Source: Clytia hemisphaerica (taxonomy: Eukaryota > Cnidaria > Hydrozoa > Leptothecata > Clytiidae). Taken from it: 64,000 nucleotides of DNA. The stretch is from contig CACVBU010000046.1 in the NCBI GenBank assembly GCA_902728285.1, positions 1,047,997-1,111,996 on the forward strand, written 5' to 3'. The translations under genes and the position numbers were made by a program. Below, one piece after another: positions 33,822 through 46,571 of this stretch. Each line of letters opens with the position of its first letter. Position 1 is the first letter of the stretch. The notes below the pieces were generated by a model. The model searched no databases. It saw only the letters and a list, made by a program, of their open reading frames with translations, and was not told the DNA's origin.

Positions 33822-36800
33822 CTAATATTTTTTTATCTCCTCCACATATTCAGCTGATCCTTTAACAGGAAGCTTGAGTGTTGCAAAGATGTAGAGCGTC
33901 TCTATGTTTTTTGGAGAAAGATGATTTCTCCTTGGGGAGCAAACCATTTGAAGAAATGAATAACTTCGCTCTAGTGGGGAAGTGTTTGATTGTGTTGCCA
34001 ACAAAATCATGATGAGGGCACTGAAATGTGGAAACATTATTCCAGTGTCCCCTGATAATAACATATCACTGAGCACTTCCATCTGCTCAGTATGGCTTTT
34101 GCCTTCTGTCATCTTCTTCATCATCCATCTTCTTGACAAGAGAGGCCACAAACCTCTTATTTTCTCGACTAATTCTTCTTTGCTACACCCAATCACTTGT
34201 GGATAATGCAGGTTGATTCTAAAAATAACAGACATTAAATTCAAATGGTAATAGACAATGGATAGATGTTAGTTTCAATTTCTACATTCTGGGAAGTTCC
34301 TTGATCATTGGTAAAAATTGGCAAAAACCTGAACAAATCATAATCATCTGGCACAAACACAATAATTACTTACTTGCAAACTTGCCATTCAGCTTTAGTG
34401 GCTTTCTTGTCGTCAACTGATTTTAAGATCTGATGTTTCCTGGTGATTGTGAAGGATTTAATTAATGGCATCAGCTTTTCAATTTGATTGTTTATCTGAT
34501 GAGAGAAGATTACCATTTTCGAATGATTTTTAACAATATTCATTATATTTTTTTATAAAATCATAAAACCAACATAACTTTTTTGTAAAAGATACAGAAG
34601 GTCTGAGGTCTAATCCTGACCAGGCATAGTAAAATGTTGTCTCGTCAACTTGACTTCGGATGTTTTCTTCAATGTTTTGGAGGATTTCTTTCTTTATATT
34701 TTCAAGTTTTGATTTCAAATTTTCTTTGCGTTGGTCTTTAGATACGTTTTTCGTTGGCTTGTGAGAATTTGTCAGTCTAAGTGAATGGAGATTGCCATTG
34801 AGTCCCTAAAAATTCAAAATTTTTATAAGTGAATTAACAAGTTTGCACAGGTGGGATTAATATTTCGAAACTTTATGTTGAGAATTTTCAGTTTTCAACA
34901 TTCTTACAGTAATAGATTTTTATTACCTCTTTAAAATCTACATTTCCATTGGAGTCAATATCTATTGATTGGAGAAATTGGTCAGCATTGGGTGTTTTCA
35001 AATTACGAACATTTTTTTTTTCTTTTTTTTTTCGTTTCTCTCTAATCACCAAAAATATGGTATAATATATAACTCTTGTTTGAAAAAATAATTTCGTTTT
35101 TATTTACTTTTTTTTATAGACTAACTGTCAAACGAGTTGGAGTGACTTCGCTTCCCTGGGGGGGGGGGGGGGGCGGGCTCATAGATCCGCTACAGGGCCT
35201 ATCCGTATGGAAGTATGATATGCCCTAGGGAAAGCCAGGTCATCTCGCTTACCCGTATAAAATAAAAAGGGAATCACCTAGGATGAGCCCGCTGATATGT
35301 GTCACCTAACAAAGAAACTGTGATTCCCTGACATTTGTGGCAGTAGTTTGAGCTGTTTCATAAGTCATACTGACCAAGATAGCAGATTTGTCAATTGATC
35401 TGAGATATTTGTTGTAAAATCCACGTCAGTCATCAGCTGCAAAATAAATAAGAAAAATTTTGGTTTAGTGGAGCTAAATCAAACTTTAATATTTAAAAGA
35501 AACGTTGGTGCTAGCTATCAATTGTGGGGTAATCAATTACACTGTACTGATGTTATATTATGGTGAATGTGTTAGTGAAATATGAAGGAATAACATGATA
35601 GGGTTGATTTCTAATAATTTGGTGGTCGACTTGTTATTGCAGCATCATCCAACTTTGGCAAGTGTTTGTAGATTTCTTGAAATGCATTATTTTCTACATT
35701 TATGTATTCAGCCATCATGTCGAATAGAGAATCAACCAAGTCGTAAGCATTGACACCTCCTTTAAGATGATTCAACTTGTAAGGTACAAGAACAGGTTTG
35801 TACTTCTCTGTATCCACACCTAGTGATTAAAAGATGTATGGAAACATACAGTAATAACTTGAGATTAAAATTTTAGTGGCTTAATGTGGATTTGAAAAGC
35901 ACTGCATGAAAAACTGGGATTACCCAATTCTGCACTGTACGTAAATTTGATTTATTTTGGCATTTCCCAGTAGAAATATCATTTCTTGGAAATATGGTAT
36001 TTCTTTTGTAGTAAATATAAAATAAACACATGTTCATTCATATTTTCACATGCCGAAATTTCACATTCAGACATTTCCTCAAAATAAATACCATATTTAC
36101 TACAAAAGTAAACGCGACAGAAATTTCACATTCAGACGTTTTCTGACCTTTCTCAAACGGATTTCTACAGATTTAAGAAAACCGAAATCCCAGTTTTTCA
36201 TGCAGTGAACGAGTATTTGTACGGATTTCTAAATGAGGAACTTGTCTGACAGACCATAAATCCACAAAAACAAAAAAAGAATAAATTTTTCATACCATTG
36301 AGATATATTCCATTGAATTCCATGCTCAATTTTGTGATGCCATCGTGCATGAAGCCCCAGTATGGTGACCGCTTGATTATCCCATAACTTGGGTTTTTGT
36401 CTTTCTGGTATGCCTCCAAAAGGCAACCTTCCCAGTCGTGGATATTATTTTTGTCTAACGAACATTTGGGTGGTTGGAGAAGATGGACCTCAGACTTTTC
36501 AGGAAATTGCTGTTGCAACCCAGCTTTTTGGATCAAGTAGTGGTTGTAAATACCTCTGTAGGAGGTGTTGTAAATCTCAATTGTGATAGATTCTGAAATG
36601 CACTTATTTAAGCTATTGTGGACTATAGATAGTGCAACCCTTTAGCTATTTTGTCCATTTCAGACGTGGACTTTTGACTGGCTCTCAATTTACTGTCAAT
36701 AAAAGTGGAAATGTTCATATATTTATATTTCTTATGGTACTTCCCAATCAGTGTTGTTTGATTTTCTGAGGATGAAGTGGCTTCCAGTGGTTTTGGCTTT

Positions 36801-36980
36801 TCCAAATTGAGTATCTTTTTCTTTGGGGTGGTTTCATTGTTACCATCAAGGGCTTGTTCCAGTAGGTTGATGCGAGTTTGAATTTTGCTATTCATGGTTC
36901 CTTCTTCAGTGTATTGCCCAGGATGCATTCCTTTGATGTGAGCTTCAGGGGACCGAATGAAGCGTCGTTTATTGGGACCT
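33822..36980 (-). CDS. hAT-like transposase, spliced
   Basis: Minus-strand exons read in order: MHPGQYTEEGTMNSKIQTRI and KYHKKYKYMNISTFIDSKLR (36,623-36,980); then PPKCSLDKNNIHDWEG and SPYWGFMHDGITKLSMEFNG (to a GT at about 36,294); then DTEKYKPVLVPYKLNHLKGG to SRPPNY (35,611-35,817); then short pieces at 35,385-35,440 and 34,927-35,025; then LRLTNSHKPTKNVSKDQRKE with a helical region (34,577-34,806); INNQIEKLMPLIKSFTITRK (34,376-34,500); and the last exon 33,825-34,218 with SALIMILLATQSNTSPLERS and LSPKNIETLYIFATLKLP. The last exon has the hAT C-terminal dimerisation pattern (small residues, ERS.S, R..L......L). The WGFMHDGITKL block may be the first catalytic-Asp strand. The exon ending PPNY has its own stop, so it may be alternatively spliced or damaged. 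Upstream start not located. Confidence 0.5.
35157..35295. repeat. poly-G tract and small inverted-repeat insert
   Basis: A run of about 17 G is followed by GCGGGCTCA, whose inverse TGAGCCCGC occurs at 35,284-35,292. The roughly 120 bp between are GC-richer than the surroundings. It lies in an intron of the hAT-like gene. Confidence 0.6.
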
Positions 36981-37289
36981 GTTGGTTAAGAACACATTAA
37001 CATTGTAGAATAATACATTGAGTATGAAATTCAAGCATGTATATATTTTAGATTTTAGTTTAGACAAAGTTAGCTACAGAGATTAGAAAAAATATTTTTC
37101 CACAGTAGAAAAAAATAATGTACCCAGATTTTTTCTCCCCCCCCCCTAGACTTTTTGGGCCATTTTTTCTCCCCTCCTTTTGATTACCCCCGCCCTAGAT
37201 TTTTGAAAACCATTTTGCCCCCCCCCCTTTTCCTATTTTCTGAAGAAAAAAAACCCCTCCTTTTAAAAGGGGGGGGGGAGGACACTATG

Positions 37290-37559
37290 CCGTAGTACTT
37301 ATTCCACAAAATCGAGTTTAAATTAAGTAAGTAAAGGCACGGACTATCCAGCGAAATGAAATACATACATAAAATCAAAGGCTATTGCAAAAGAAGAGCT
37401 TGCTTCAACCAGCGCAAAATTGGTGTGCTAAATATTTGGTTGGGAAGTACCTAAACCAACAGACTTCCAAGTCTGTGTCACCTTCTGACTGAAAGCAGTT
37501 CAATGAAACGTTCTAAGCTATGTAGCTACTTGCCACTGCAACCTAAGTAAACTTTTAGT
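37290..37559. other. non-coding stretch
   Basis: Flank of the probable hAT element; nothing recognised. Confidence 0.3.
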
Positions 37560-38760
37560 AAAGATGGTGGTCCTGTCATAAACTATTGCATTGCTGTGGA
37601 TTGCTTAAAGAACATATTCATGATGGCTGCTCCTTTTATCGGGGATCTACCACGAATAATGACCCAAAAGCAATTACACTGGCTACGTAAGCTAGTAAAG
37701 TCGTCAATCCCACTGCTCACTGTTTGGGTGATTATGTTGTCACATTCCTATCTGTATGTGACGTATATGAAATGGGGCCTGAGTTTGGTTTCTTGACTCG
37801 AGACATCGATACCAACAATAAATCCGATCAAGCTTTTGCAGAAAGGTTAATATCAGCAGAATGCATTTCCAGGCTCAAATTAATACATTGGTTAAAAGCT
37901 ACACAATTTTTCATCTTATGTGGTAAATTGGGCTGTCAAGGCTGGTGAAATACTGATCTTAGTGTCATACAACGAATTGGCTTTTGTTATTATGTCTGCA
38001 AAGCACTATTATCTTGGCACTTATGGATCAAATTGGTCAAGCTAAATTTGAAATCATGTTTCATTCCAATGGAGCTCCTTAGAGACACTGTTCTGATGTG
38101 TTCATTGGTGTGTTTGGGTTCAAACTCTTTCAGCCTAATGTTCCCTTCCTTCCTTGGAAATGGTCAGAATACTCCTGTTGGGAACTATTACAGCTATGTT
38201 TGGTAAGTCTTCATAAGAAGTATACAGTAATTCAAAAAATTTAATTTAAAGGGTGTGTAGCCCAAAACAAGGCTAAAACTTTTCTTTTAACAAGAACTTT
38301 AATTTTTATGTTTACAATTGGGCCTACGAGTAATTCAAAAGATACTAAAGTTGAGCCAGTGCGGTTAGCACAACAGTTTTATAAACGTTATCTTTTATTA
38401 ATGGGTTTTGCTGGTTTTCCCAAATGATACTTTACAGGCTTGGTATAATAGATTGATAAGTTGTGTTGGTTACATTCAAAACATAAATACTTACCTTAAA
38501 ATGATTTTTTTTCAGGATTTATGTATGACAATAATGATGAATTTAGCGCGCTTCAATTTTCGGAAAGAACAGCAAAACTGGCTTGACAACAAAAGGTTAA
38601 CCTTGGTGGAAATATTTCAGACCCTCGCAACAATCATAAGGAAAACCACTGGAACCACCCTGAAAATCCAACTCCTGAAAAGTATCCACACCTGTTTGAT
38701 CACAACTGGACTTTGTTGGATCTTTTATCGCATCTGGAAAGAGTTGATGCATCATTGATT
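37560..38760 (+). pseudogene. decayed plus-strand gene, unrecognised
   Basis: Coding-like stretches in changing frames: GDYVVTFLSVCDVYEMGPEF and DIDTNNKSDQAFAERLISAE (37,724-37,948), VFGFKLFQPNVPFLPWKWSE ending at a GTAAGT donor (38,204), and from about 38,515 DNNDEFSALQFSERTAKLA and HPENPTPEKYPHLFDHNWTL to DASLICRF stop. Frame breaks between the pieces argue for decay. I do not recognise the family; its position beside mobile elements suggests it was an element gene. Confidence 0.35.
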
Positions 38761-41700
38761 TGCAGATTTTAAACGTCTGGGAATATTATCAGAGCAATCA
38801 CTTTACAAAGTATTCACTTATTTTATAGTGAAATTAGTTGAATTTGAACACAACTGGACTGAAATCTTTGGGAATTATTTTTGAAGACACATTTTGCTGT
38901 TTTCCTTTCCATCCCTACTGCCTATTCCAGACAGGTGAGATGGAGTTTTTATAAGATACTTTAATGACCCATTCAATAGTTATACCAGGTAAATTGATCT
39001 CGAGTGAATCAATGAGCCGGAAAATGTGGGTCAGCAAAATATACCGAATTTCGAGATTTTAACGAAAGTGATTTTCGAGGTGTATTTTTGAGTTACTTAC
39101 CAATTTGAAGATAGTGAAATAAGTTTTTTTTATAAAATATAACCTTTATTCTCTCTTTTAAAAGAAAAATCATGTCTCTAGATGCCTTTTTGCGCTCAGA
39201 ATTTGAGTTCAAAGTTTGGTCCTAAAACTGCAGTTTTTCTAAAAGTGACGCTGACAATGACTCTTCTGACCTAAATCCTTCTGAATTTTGTAGGCCTATT
39301 TAGGGGGAATCGAACCCAGGGTCGGGGCTAATTTCTAAAGCCTTTGAAAAAATACTAATTCATTTTGAATGTCAGAAAAAACAGATCTTTCAACTTTACC
39401 CATCATTAGGTCCGCAATTTTATCTACTTTTTGAAAAGTACAAAGTTGCTATCCTCCTGAGGTCCAACCTTTTGCACTTTGTAATATGCTGCTACTTCGT
39501 ACCTTTTCTTTAAAAATTAGCAAAAACCCCCCGGAAATTCATCAAAAAACAATTTACAGACCAGACGAAAATTTTCCCGCCAAAATAATTTTGACGAAAT
39601 ATTTTTCGGAGGCGAGAGTCAGTCGGCAACGCAAAAATTTTATTATACGCTACCATTTTTTGATACTCTTTTCAATATTGAAACCGCTTCGTACTTTTTT
39701 CGGCACCGGATCGAAAAGAAAGCCGTGGTAGAGGACGATGAAAACCGTATTCATATTAGCAGTAAAGTACCCTAATGGAAAATTTCAATCGCAATCAAGA
39801 TTCTGGTGGACAGTGAACATTTCATTTTGACAGGATATTATTATGATATATTTATAGCTGCTTTTGATTGTTAATTTACTAGAAAATATCTCTTTCTCTT
39901 CGTCTCCATTATATAATTGGAACATGTCTTGATTCCTGCGAAGAATTCACCTGGTAAGTTGAGAGTGAAACTACTGGCTTTCCTCTCTAAATGTGATCTT
40001 TTTTTATTCTTTCACTTTGCCCTTCCAATTTAAAAACATTAAACTTCACCTTACTGCTCCAAAGTGAAGAGAGGGTGAATGGGCTGTTCCAGTTTTAGTT
40101 CATTTTAGTCCCTTTATGTGAACGACATATAGAAGGATAGAACTGACGGAATTTCCTTACTTAACCTTAGGCGGTCATCGAAAAAATGCTCTGATCTGTA
40201 CGCGTCACACAACGGGTGTTGTCAAAAAAATTCCCGGTTTATTTTAAAACACGCCAGTAATTCGAGGGCGGGGGTAACGCGAAAAAAACAATTTTAGATG
40301 GCCGCCAGCAGAGTGATTGAGAAAAAAGCTATACTTTAAATAAAAGAACAAATTATTTTTCCCGAATTTTTTTCCGCGTCTCCGCACCGGAAAATCAGCA
40401 AATAGTATGATGCGGGTGGGTGACGCGAATAGAACAATTTTTCGATGGCCGCCTTACTTAGCCAGGCAGTTAGCAAAAAGTTTGCGTCATTCGTAAAAAA
40501 ATGTTTGGTTTACCGTCACCCGATCGATGATAATTCTACTGAAAAATCAGAAAACATTTTTCTTGACCAGCTGAAACCCACCATCACCCCTCTATGTTTT
40601 CTTTTTCAAGAGAAAAGCAAACACTTTCTCGCCAAAAAAAAATATTAAAAACTTTTTAATTCCATTTCTCCCGATTTCGAACTCTGATTTTCCATTGATA
40701 TGGAGGACGTTCGTCAGAAATTTTTGCGCAGATACAAGTAGAAAATCTAAATATCACATTCAATCCATCATAACTTACCTTTTACAATCCCAAACTTGTT
40801 CACGTTCGAATCATAAACATCAAAACAAACCTGCAGAACTTTTGTGAAGTGAAAAAGAGGCTAAAGGGGGTAATGAAACACCCGTCCTTTTTAAAAGAAA
40901 ATTCCACCGTCTCAGACTTTTTTGCTCAATAAACATATTTGCCCGACCAACCGACCCACTTTTTGATGGATGGAATGATGGGAACCAAGGATTTTTTTAC
41001 GAAATGCCTTGAGAAAAATTGAGGAATTCCTGTTGCAAAATCTAAAAAAATCGCTAAATTATTAACCAATACTTAGGTATGGCCACTAAATCAGGGGAAA
41101 TTTATGAAATCCGATACCTTTTGCCAAAACGTTGGCTGGAATTCAGCAAGAAATGTATTTTTGTGAATTTATCCACTAAAGGGGGTTTTCTTTCCAATGG
41201 CCTTATCATTCACAAACTTGTTGTGTGTGGCTGTTATTGGATAATAAAGAAGTGAATTGTGTCAGCAATAGCCGAATGCCAACGCGAGTTAGAATGGCTG
41301 ATCACACTCCAAAAACCTTAATTTTAGTAATTTAGGTGTGTGATAAGCAGTGTCAAACGTATTGCCCTCACAATACTTTTTGACATGACATTGGTCAATA
41401 TTTTCTGCCTTTGCCCTCATAAATAGTTGGTAAAGGGTTAGTAATAGCAGACAATTTGAGTGTAAATTATGAGAAGGTAATATTGACTAAATTCTTAATC
41501 ATTTGTACACTAAATGTAGTTTAAATATTGAGAGTATTGCAAAGTAGACATAACTTGTTTTAAGTTAGTTAGTTTCAAGCTTATTGTTTCTAAAACATTG
41601 TATAAGTAATTACATTGATAATCCTACTCTCAATCAGAAGACTATCACATTTAAATCAATTAATTTGCAACATAATTAACCCTTTTCATTCTATATTTCA

Positions 41701-42249
41701 GCTCAATAACTAAAAAATCTAATGGATTGCATTAAAAATAATACTACCTTTAAATTTAATTACCTTAATTATATCAAGTTATTCTCTGGGACAAATTAGA
41801 TTAGCCTTACACGGTGCAAGAATTTCGCTCAAAATCTCCAACTGACTGATTATTTTGAAAAACGGTAGTGAATTTTTTTACGGTAACAACAAAGGATTTC
41901 CCGCTTCAGTTCTCTTGTATTTTTATTTTTGTTTGCCGTGAAAGTTTGATTTTTGAAAAGTTTTCCCATGCAGAGCAATTTGTGGTTTGTAAAACTAGGG
42001 GGGACACCATCCGAAAAACTGAAGCAGGGGGGCTCATTAATTTTCCTGGAAAATTGGGGGGGGGTTAAGAGAATTTTAGAAAATTTAGTGTGAAAAGCTT
42101 GGGGGATGCCAGAAGGGGGGATCAGACTCCTTTCCGCACTATGGCCACTTTAGTCTTAGTGTCTTGAAAGTTTCCCATGGATTTCTAGATTTAGAGAAGA
42201 TAAAATATTCTTAACAACTTCTCATAATAAAAATGATAAATTTCTTAAA
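38761..42249. other. long non-coding region with minor repeats
   Basis: No supportable gene in 3.5 kb. A direct repeat of about 45 bp at 40,264-40,306 and 40,412-40,455 shares GACGCG/TAACGCGAA and CAATTTT...GATGGCCGCC. At 42,000-42,145 a G-run-rich block ends in GCACTATG, similar to the hAT-type ends at 33,513 and 37,289, suggesting a solo or truncated element end. Confidence 0.4.
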
Positions 42250-42830
42250 GTGAACGATGAGAGAGATATGTATTTGATATTTTCTAATAAATTTCCTAAT
42301 TCATTTTCATCTATAGACCTTAAAAATAGTATAGAAATGAATAATAACAACCACAGAAACCAGAAGATGGTAATTTGTTCATTTTGTGGTGAATTATTTC
42401 CAAAGGAAGAACAGGCTTTGCATATAATGAAACATAAACCCAAAGACGATGGTACAGCAGGATGCCATATATGCGAGAAAAGTTTCCGTGGTAACTATGA
42501 ACTGAATGTGCATGTAAGAGTTGTTCACGATGGTGATTTATTTAAATGTGAAGATTGTCCCAAAGAGTTCAAGAGTTTACCACAAGAAAGTTGTTCACAA
42601 AATCGCATTACTAGAGGCAAAATTTGATACTTCATCAGAGGAAGGACCATGGTAAAAATCCCTTGAAGTGTAAAGTTTGTAATATTCCATTTAATTACCC
42701 TTGGATATTCAGAAAACATGAACAGGATTGCACAGTTAGACCAGGTCAGAATGTTAGAATATGGTTATGCCGATACTGTTTAAAAAAGTATAAAGAACGA
42801 CATGAAATGAACTGTGAATCAAGAAAATAA
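42250..42830 (+). pseudogene. C2H2 zinc-finger protein, frameshifted
   Basis: The first frame (ATG 42,250) encodes CSFCGELFPKEEQALHIMKH, CHICEKSFRGNYELNVHVRV (then VH), and CEDCPKEF, then stops at 42,627. From 42,624 another frame supplies the rest: ILHQRKDH, CKVCNIPFNYPWIFRKHEQD (C) and CRYCLKKYKERHEMNCESRK to the stop at 42,830. The third finger is thus split by a single-base shift between about 42,580 and 42,620. Five fingers are seen in all; the fourth ends in Cys and the fifth is incomplete. Such arrays bind DNA or RNA in the nucleus. Either a recent pseudogene or an assembly error. Confidence 0.65.
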
Positions 42831-43771
42831 TCCCTTTTTGGATCAGCACCCTGTAATTTGAGTTGAGAAAAACTGTTTTTGTTTCGCACTTTTAGCTTTG
42901 TTGAAGTGAACTTTTTGGTTCTTGTATTCAATTTCATCATAATTTTTTGTTTCTCCATATTTCTGAGCTTAACATCAGTTTGATTTTGATCACTAATTAT
43001 TTTTCTTTTTTTGTCATCATAATTTTTGTGCCTCTCGCTATTTTGACCTATTCTGAGCTTTCTTTTGTCCTTTCTAGCCCTTAAAAAGGTTCTATTGTTT
43101 AGCATCCGCATTATTATTATTTTTTTTTTAAAGAAAAGTATATTTATTTCATAGACTTTAGATCAATGTATATATTTATTTTTAACTGTACATATTATCA
43201 TAGTTCATTTTGCCAGTCAACAGTGGTTCTGGAAAATATATTCTTTGATGAAAAAAATTTTTTTTGAACTGAATGAAGCACAATCAGTTTGAATTTGATC
43301 ACTAATTATTTTTCTCTTTTGTCATCATAACATTTTGCCTCTCCGTATTTTGAGCTTGATGAAGCACCATCAGTTTGAATTTGAAAAAATAGAATTGTTT
43401 TCGCGGTAGACACTCACTTTTGGATTAAATTCTTTCATTTTCCTAGGGGATTTCAAGGATTTCTAGTAAAATTTCCAAATCGCGGTTTTTTCGCGGTAGA
43501 CATCCAAAAACGCGAAAATTAGTTCCTGCGACAATTAGTTCTGCGAAAATTAGTTCCCTTAAGGTATTATCTTTTTTCTACAATTTAATTCCTGTCCGTT
43601 AACCTATGGAAAACTTTTAAAAAGTCTTTTTCCTCTGAGAATCACTTTCTTTAAAGTAAAAAAAACTGACATTAAGTTGTAGTTTATCCAGTGACATTAT
43701 TTCAAGAACTTCGCATTATCTCTAGACTAGTCATAGCTTTAACTAACTGCCCCCTCTAAAAGTTAGAAAAT
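42831..43771. other. non-coding with TTCGCG/TTAGTT repeat words
   Basis: 43,390-43,570 carries TTCGCGGTAGACA twice and GCGAAAATTAGTTCC-type words, ending CCCTTAAGG, similar to the right end of the TTAA element at 60,538-60,810. Probably a degraded relative. A repeated block (TCAGTTTGA...TTTGATCACTAATTATTTTT) occurs at 42,974 and 43,285. Confidence 0.45.
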
Positions 43772-44355
43772 GAAGCAACTTTCTCCAGAAGCAATTTTTT
43801 TGATTAATTTGAGCAAGATTTATTTTCTTCCTGAGCCGAAGCAACTTTCTCCCGAAGCAAATTTTTTAATCAATTTCAGCAAGATTTCTTTTCTTCCTGA
43901 GCCGAAGCAACTTTCTCCCGAAGCAAATTTTTTAATCAATTTCAGCAAGATTTCTTTTCTTCCTGAGCCGAAGCAACTTTCTCCCGAAGCAAATTTTTTA
44001 ATCAATTTGCTGAGCAAGATTTCTTTTCTTCCTGAGCCGAAGCAACTTTCTCCCGAAGCAAATTTTTTAATCAATTTGAGCAAGATTTCTTTTCTTCCTG
44101 AGCCGAAGCAACTTTCTCCCGAAGCAAATTTTTTAATCAATTTGAGCAAGATTTCTTTTCTTCCTGAGCTGAAGCAACTTTCTCCCGAAGCAATTTTTTG
44201 ACCGATTTGAGCAAGATTTCTTTTCTTCCTGAGCCGAAGCAACTTTCTCCCGAAGCAAATTTTTTAATCAATTTGAGCAAGATTTCTTTTCTTCCTGAGC
44301 CGAAGCAACTTTCTCCCGAAGCAAATTTTTAAATCAATTTGAGCAAGATTTTTCT
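43772..44355. repeat. 66-bp minisatellite, nine units
   Basis: Units begin GAAGCAACTTTCTCCCGAAG at 43,772, 43,838, 43,904, 43,970, 44,039, 44,105, 44,171, 44,236 and 44,302; lengths are 66 except one of 69 and one of 65. In six units both strands are open (plus: KQLSPEANFLINFSKISFLP per unit). It lies 180 bp before the first putative exon of the large gene. I treat it as a non-coding tandem array, though translation cannot be excluded. Confidence 0.9.
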
Positions 44356-44533
44356 TTCTTTTAAATTCAATTCAATAATATAAAATGACTAGATAATTAC
44401 TAAACACTCTCTCTGAAACGCAGTAATTATTTTAAAATGGACCAAGTAAATTTCTATTGATTGACCTCTCGAAACTTTGTAACGCCTAAAGTAACGTATA
44501 ACAGTAACAGGGTAATATTTTTTCCATTAGGTT

Positions 44534-46560
44534 ATGACAACGTCAATTCTTGACCCGGCTACGTGTGGCTTTATGAAAGTAGTGACATTCACTCTGCTCA
44601 AGAATTCAACTGTGGATAATGACATATACGAAAGGTCTGAAAATTATATATTATAAAATTTTCTTTTTATTCTTTTATCTGGATGTTTTTATATCTAAGT
44701 TTGCTCTGAATCTTTCTGTAATATTATCGTTCAGTAGGACCCGTAGGACCAGTGTAATGTCCGTAGTGTTAATTTATGTTAAATTCCGTTTAATTGTGAA
44801 ACTCTTAGAATTAATGTTTCGCATGGTTTATTCCAGGTTTACCGTGATATTCAAATCAATCAGAGGAGTAGGAGATCTTGATTATGGTATATTTTCGAGA
44901 AACTTTGTCAGGATCAAGGATCAGATTCACAAAAATGTTTGCAAGAAAGATCTTGAAGTTAAAGCAAAAGTTTTAGAAGTATTCAGCGAGGAAAACTGGT
45001 CATCTATAAGTGAATCTGACCAAGAATATCATTCTGTGTTCGATTGCTTTGGGTGTGTAACTAATGACGAGTTTCGCCTAGTTTTGGTACATTTGGTCAA
45101 CAAGAAAGACACTGCAGCAATGAAAAAGGCTGAGCGTATCGGAATGTTTCGAGCGGTGGAAGTTTTGGAAAAAGCTAAACAGAAAAAGAAGAAGCAAAAA
45201 GTGAAGAAGAAAATATCCAAAGAAGAAAGAGAGAAAATTATAAAGGAGGCAAAAGAAGATATTGAAAGACAGGATGCTGAAACGAGTGTTATAAGGTAGT
45301 TAGGTCTTGTCAGTTGTTTGGCAGTTAGACAGACATTTCTCTTTTCTGTTGTACCAAAATCTAGAGGAAATTCCAACACGGCTAGAAAAAATCTTTTGAG
45401 AAAGTTGAAAGTTGACCAATTAGCGATCTTAATACCTATATTTAAAAATATTATTTTAGGAGTTTAGGTGGCGTCACGTCAAGACGTAGGCGAAACGAAC
45501 TGCGAAAATTAAAATCGATGGAGCCAATTGAAAAAGCCATTGAAAGAACGAAACAGGCAAAGAAGAAAATTGAAAACGGAGAAAAAAAAACCTCGTAATC
45601 CTGTTGGAAATTTGGATAATTACACTTGGGATCGCGAAAACTGTATTGCTGAGGTTTGTACGGCTAACTTCTTTTGTTGTATGTTAGAATGAATATACCA
45701 AGTTACTTTTTGAATACATTATCGGTATAAAATTAGTAGGCAATAGTTTTTAGCCGACGAATATTTCTTACTAATACCAAATGCCTTTAGATTAATACGA
45801 TCATTTTTTCGTTTGAAACGAAATACTTTGGATACCAAATTTCGGGTTTATGTACTATTTTATGACAAAACTGAAGAAAGGTTAACCTTTGATGCAGGGT
45901 TGTTTATGGTTCGTTCTAGGTCAATTCTTTACCCGACGATACACCTCCTAACTACGAAGAGCTTGCTCGCGTTCACAATTTGGAACATAAAAATGGTATG
46001 TCTCAAATTATTCATGATTGTGTTCACGCCGTAATGTTTAACGGAAGCATTCCAGTTTATCAGAAATTCACTTGTTTACACTTTGCTAGCGTAGTCCGGA
46101 GGGACGCATATCCCGAAGAGAAGCTCATATAAGCTGGACGTAGCCTAAGAAACTACATTATTCAGATTACATACAGCTAACTAATAGAAAATTTTTTGAA
46201 AATTTCTTTGAAGGCAATGTTCCAGGTAACGGTGGCCAAAAGATAAAAGCACTCCTCAAGAAAAATGAAGTAAATTTGGAGAGATTTGAGACTGGATCAA
46301 AGAGAGAAATTATCCGACGTGCAAAGCGAAGGTACGTGTCGTTTTATGTAGATCATTTGTGTTTGGCGGGGACTTCGTTTAACAGAACATGAATTTTTGG
46401 TCACTCCTTTGAATTTAAGGTCCTTCCTAAAAGCATGATACAACATCCACTATTACTTTCTGCCTTGTTTTTAGAACTTTAGAGACTAACGTGTCAGTGC
46501 CAATGAAATTGAAATGACAGATAAAAAGCTAATGGAGGAGTTGAAAAATGAGGTAGAGAA
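44534..46560 (+). pseudogene. N-terminal exons of the large repeated-family gene
   Basis: Candidate first exon at 44,534 (MTTSILDPATCGFMKVVTFT to a donor at about 44,635). Better exons: 44,837-45,295 (FVRIKDQIHKN, FGCVTNDEFRLVLVHLVNKK, then a Lys/Glu helix), 45,460-45,653 (LGGVTSRRRRNELRKLKSME, then after a shift in an A-run near 45,590 PVGNLDNYTWDRENCIAE), 45,920-45,995 (VNSLPDDTPPNYEELARVHN), 46,214-46,331 (NVPGNGGQKIKALLKKNEVN) and 46,475-46,560 (TLETNVSVP, a shift near 46,500, EMTDKKLMEELKNEVEK). Junction phases agree. The donor at 46,561 joins in phase to the exon at 57,290. NYEELAR.HN...NG....NGGQ is, from memory, a signature of an uncharacterised cnidarian multicopy family. The basic N-terminus hints at nucleic-acid binding. 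Confidence 0.6.
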
Positions 46561-46571
46561 GGTATCTTTTT

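Larger units (their letters stand above)
33513..37289 (-). mobile_element. probable hAT-type transposon
   Basis: CATAGTGT at 33,513 and its inverse ACACTATG at 37,282-37,289 bracket a spliced transposase-like gene, with roughly 300 bp between gene and end on each side. CATAGTG-type ends are common for hAT elements. Both subterminal zones carry C- or G-run blocks (CCCCCCCCCTAGA words). The eight bases outside the ends do not form a clean duplication (about four of eight match), so the boundaries are tentative. Confidence 0.5.

Noticed and set aside
43820-44242. 140-codon minus-strand frame of GSGRKEILLKLIKKFASGES-type repeats
   Set aside because: It is the reverse reading of the 66-bp minisatellite and shows no start context or flanking coding sequence.
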